21,628 bases of DNA from Candidatus Aminicenantota bacterium. Lineage in GTDB: Bacteria > Acidobacteriota > Aminicenantia > Aminicenantales > Aminicenantaceae. Below the pieces are notes generated by a model. The model did not search any database, was not told the DNA's origin, and was given only the letters and a program-made list of their open reading frames with translations. Both the position numbers and the translations under genes were made by a program. Positions 20,705 to 21,628 of this stretch are shown piece by piece. Location of the stretch: positions 1-21,628 of the forward strand of contig JAUXEH010000009.1 in assembly GCA_030620655.1 (NCBI GenBank). Direction: 5' to 3'. Numbering within the stretch: position 1 is the first letter of the stretch; every line of letters starts with the position of its first letter.

Positions 20705-21628
20705 ATGAGAAAAAAAATCGCTCTCATCGGCGGAGGCCAGATCGGCCAGATCCTCGCCATGCTCGCCGCCCAGAAGGAAATGGGTGACATCGTCGTGCTC
20801 GACGTCCCGGAATATGTCAATCCGGTCAAGGGGAAAGCCCTGGATCTGATGGAGATGGCGCCCCACGGCCACTACGATGCCGAGATCACCGGCACGTCCG
20901 ATTACAAAGACATCACCGGATCCGACGTGGTCATCATCACGGCCGGACTTCCCCGCAAGGCGGGGATGACCCGTGAGGACCTGCTGTCTTCCAACATCAA
21001 GATCATCAGCGACGTGGCTGCCGGCGTGAAGGAAAACGCGTCCGACGCCTTCTGCATCGTCCTCACCAATCCCCTGGATGCCATGGTCTACACGTTCCAC
21101 AAATTGACCGGATTCCCCAAGAATCAGGTCATCGGAATGGCCGGAACGCTGGATACGGCCCGCTACCGCGCCTTCCTCTCCATGGAACTGGGTGTGTCCG
21201 TCACCGATATCGCCGGAACGGTCCTGGGCGGCCACGGCCCCACCATGCTGCCGCTGCCCCGCCTGACCACCGTGGGTGGTGTCCCCCTGACCGATATCGC
21301 GGATCAGGACCTGATCGACCGCGTCGTAGACCGCACACGGAAGGCGGGCACCGAGATCGTCCAGCTCTTCGGCAAGGGGTCGGCCTTTTTCTCCCCCGCC
21401 TGGAGCGCCATCGTAATCGCAGAGTCGTATCTCAAGGACAAGAATCGCGTCCTGCCCTGCGCCGCCCTCTGTGAAGGCGAATACGACATCGACGGCCTGT
21501 TTATCGGCGTGCCCTGCCTGATCAATGCCAAGGGCATGGAAAAGATCCTCGAGGTCTCTCTCGCCGATGATGAAAAAGCCCAGCTCCAAGTCACCAAGGA
21601 AAAGGCCCAGGCCACCGTTGACGAGTGC
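20705..21628 (+). CDS. mdh: Malate dehydrogenase, LDH-like (3' end cut by window edge)
   Basis: 308 codons are open to the last base; LDH-like malate dehydrogenases are about 310-320 residues, so only a few are missing. The enzyme interconverts malate and oxaloacetate with NAD. Visible features are the NAD loop GGGQIG (9-14) with Asp33 ending the second strand, the mobile loop R84-K-A-G-M-T-R90 with the two substrate arginines, N122, the catalytic relay Asp150 (LDTARYR, with Arg153) and His177 in GGHG. The residue after GGHG is Pro179, where most relatives have Asp. The SD AAAGGAGG gives a clear start. It follows icd by 101 bp with a strong stem-loop between. Confidence 0.94.
   Translation, partial: MRKKIALIGGGQIGQILAMLAAQKEMGDIVVLDVPEYVNPVKGKALDLMEMAPHGHYDAEITGTSDYKDITGSDVVIITAGLPRKAGMTREDLLSSNIKIISDVAAGVKENASDAFCIVLTNPLDAMVYTFHKLTGFPKNQVIGMAGTLDTARYRAFLSMELGVSVTDIAGTVLGGHGPTMLPLPRLTTVGGVPLTDIADQDLIDRVVDRTRKAGTEIVQLFGKGSAFFSPAWSAIVIAESYLKDKNRVLPCAALCEGEYDIDGLFIGVPCLINAKGMEKILEVSLADDEKAQLQVTKEKAQATVDEC

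Noticed and set aside
20654..21589. 311-codon minus-strand frame opposite mdh
   Set aside because: The plus strand encodes a complete set of malate dehydrogenase motifs; the reverse frame is a composition artefact.

Overview
The window looks like chromosomal DNA from a Gram-negative, probably anaerobic bacterium of the Desulfobacterota / 'Deltaproteobacteria' type. This is an inference. It rests on GC-rich coding sequence, AT-rich intergenic islands, an intact mreB-mreC-mreD-mrdA-rodA cell-shape operon next to a B12-binding-type radical SAM/DUF2344 fusion, an ExbD protein, an AcnB-type aconitase, a stand-alone cobalamin-binding mutase domain, an acyl-CoA dehydrogenase and a PqqD-like protein beside an OPT peptide transporter. 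No phage, CRISPR array, tRNA or rRNA was seen.

Layout from left to right. (1) 1-570: the end of an intergenic inverted-repeat element, a strong promoter and a short exbD. (2) 706-4510, minus strand: an acyl-CoA dehydrogenase and the 858-residue radical SAM fusion. (3) 4680-5171, plus strand: a HemG-like flavodoxin, divergent from the radical SAM gene. Both genes appear to start almost at their predicted transcription starts, with no Shine-Dalgarno site. (4) 5369-10645, minus strand: the elongasome operon, transcribed mreB, mreC, mreD, mrdA (PBP2), rodA, with overlaps or short gaps at every junction. (5) 11034-15005, plus strand: OPT transporter, PqqD-like protein, def and fmt. (6) 15024-18971, minus strand: acnB, a B12-binding mutase subunit and a membrane-anchored M23 peptidase. 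(7) 19392 to the right edge, plus strand: isocitrate dehydrogenase and malate dehydrogenase, the latter cut just before its stop codon. Aconitase, isocitrate dehydrogenase and malate dehydrogenase form a divergent TCA-cycle cluster.

The most unusual signal is non-coding. Three AT-rich gaps, each upstream of a plus-strand gene (exbD, OPT transporter, isocitrate dehydrogenase), carry copies of one short element. Its ends are long inverted repeats built on TCGACATTTTTTATGAAT. Copies 1 (1-112) and 2 (10731-10894) are the same sequence in opposite orientation over at least about 90 bp, at roughly 86% identity by eye. Copy 3 (19221-19369) keeps the arms but has a different centre. A decayed fourth end lies at 632-656. 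The copies sit at different distances from the promoters and start codons, which suits a MITE-like or REP-like mobile repeat better than a fixed operator, although the copies may still affect the adjacent genes.

The second pattern is apparent leaderless or near-leaderless expression of three genes (radical SAM fusion, flavodoxin, def). In each, a good -10 box lies about 8-15 nt upstream of an ATG that has no ribosome binding site. Promoters, hairpins and repeat alignments here were judged by eye and have not been computed.
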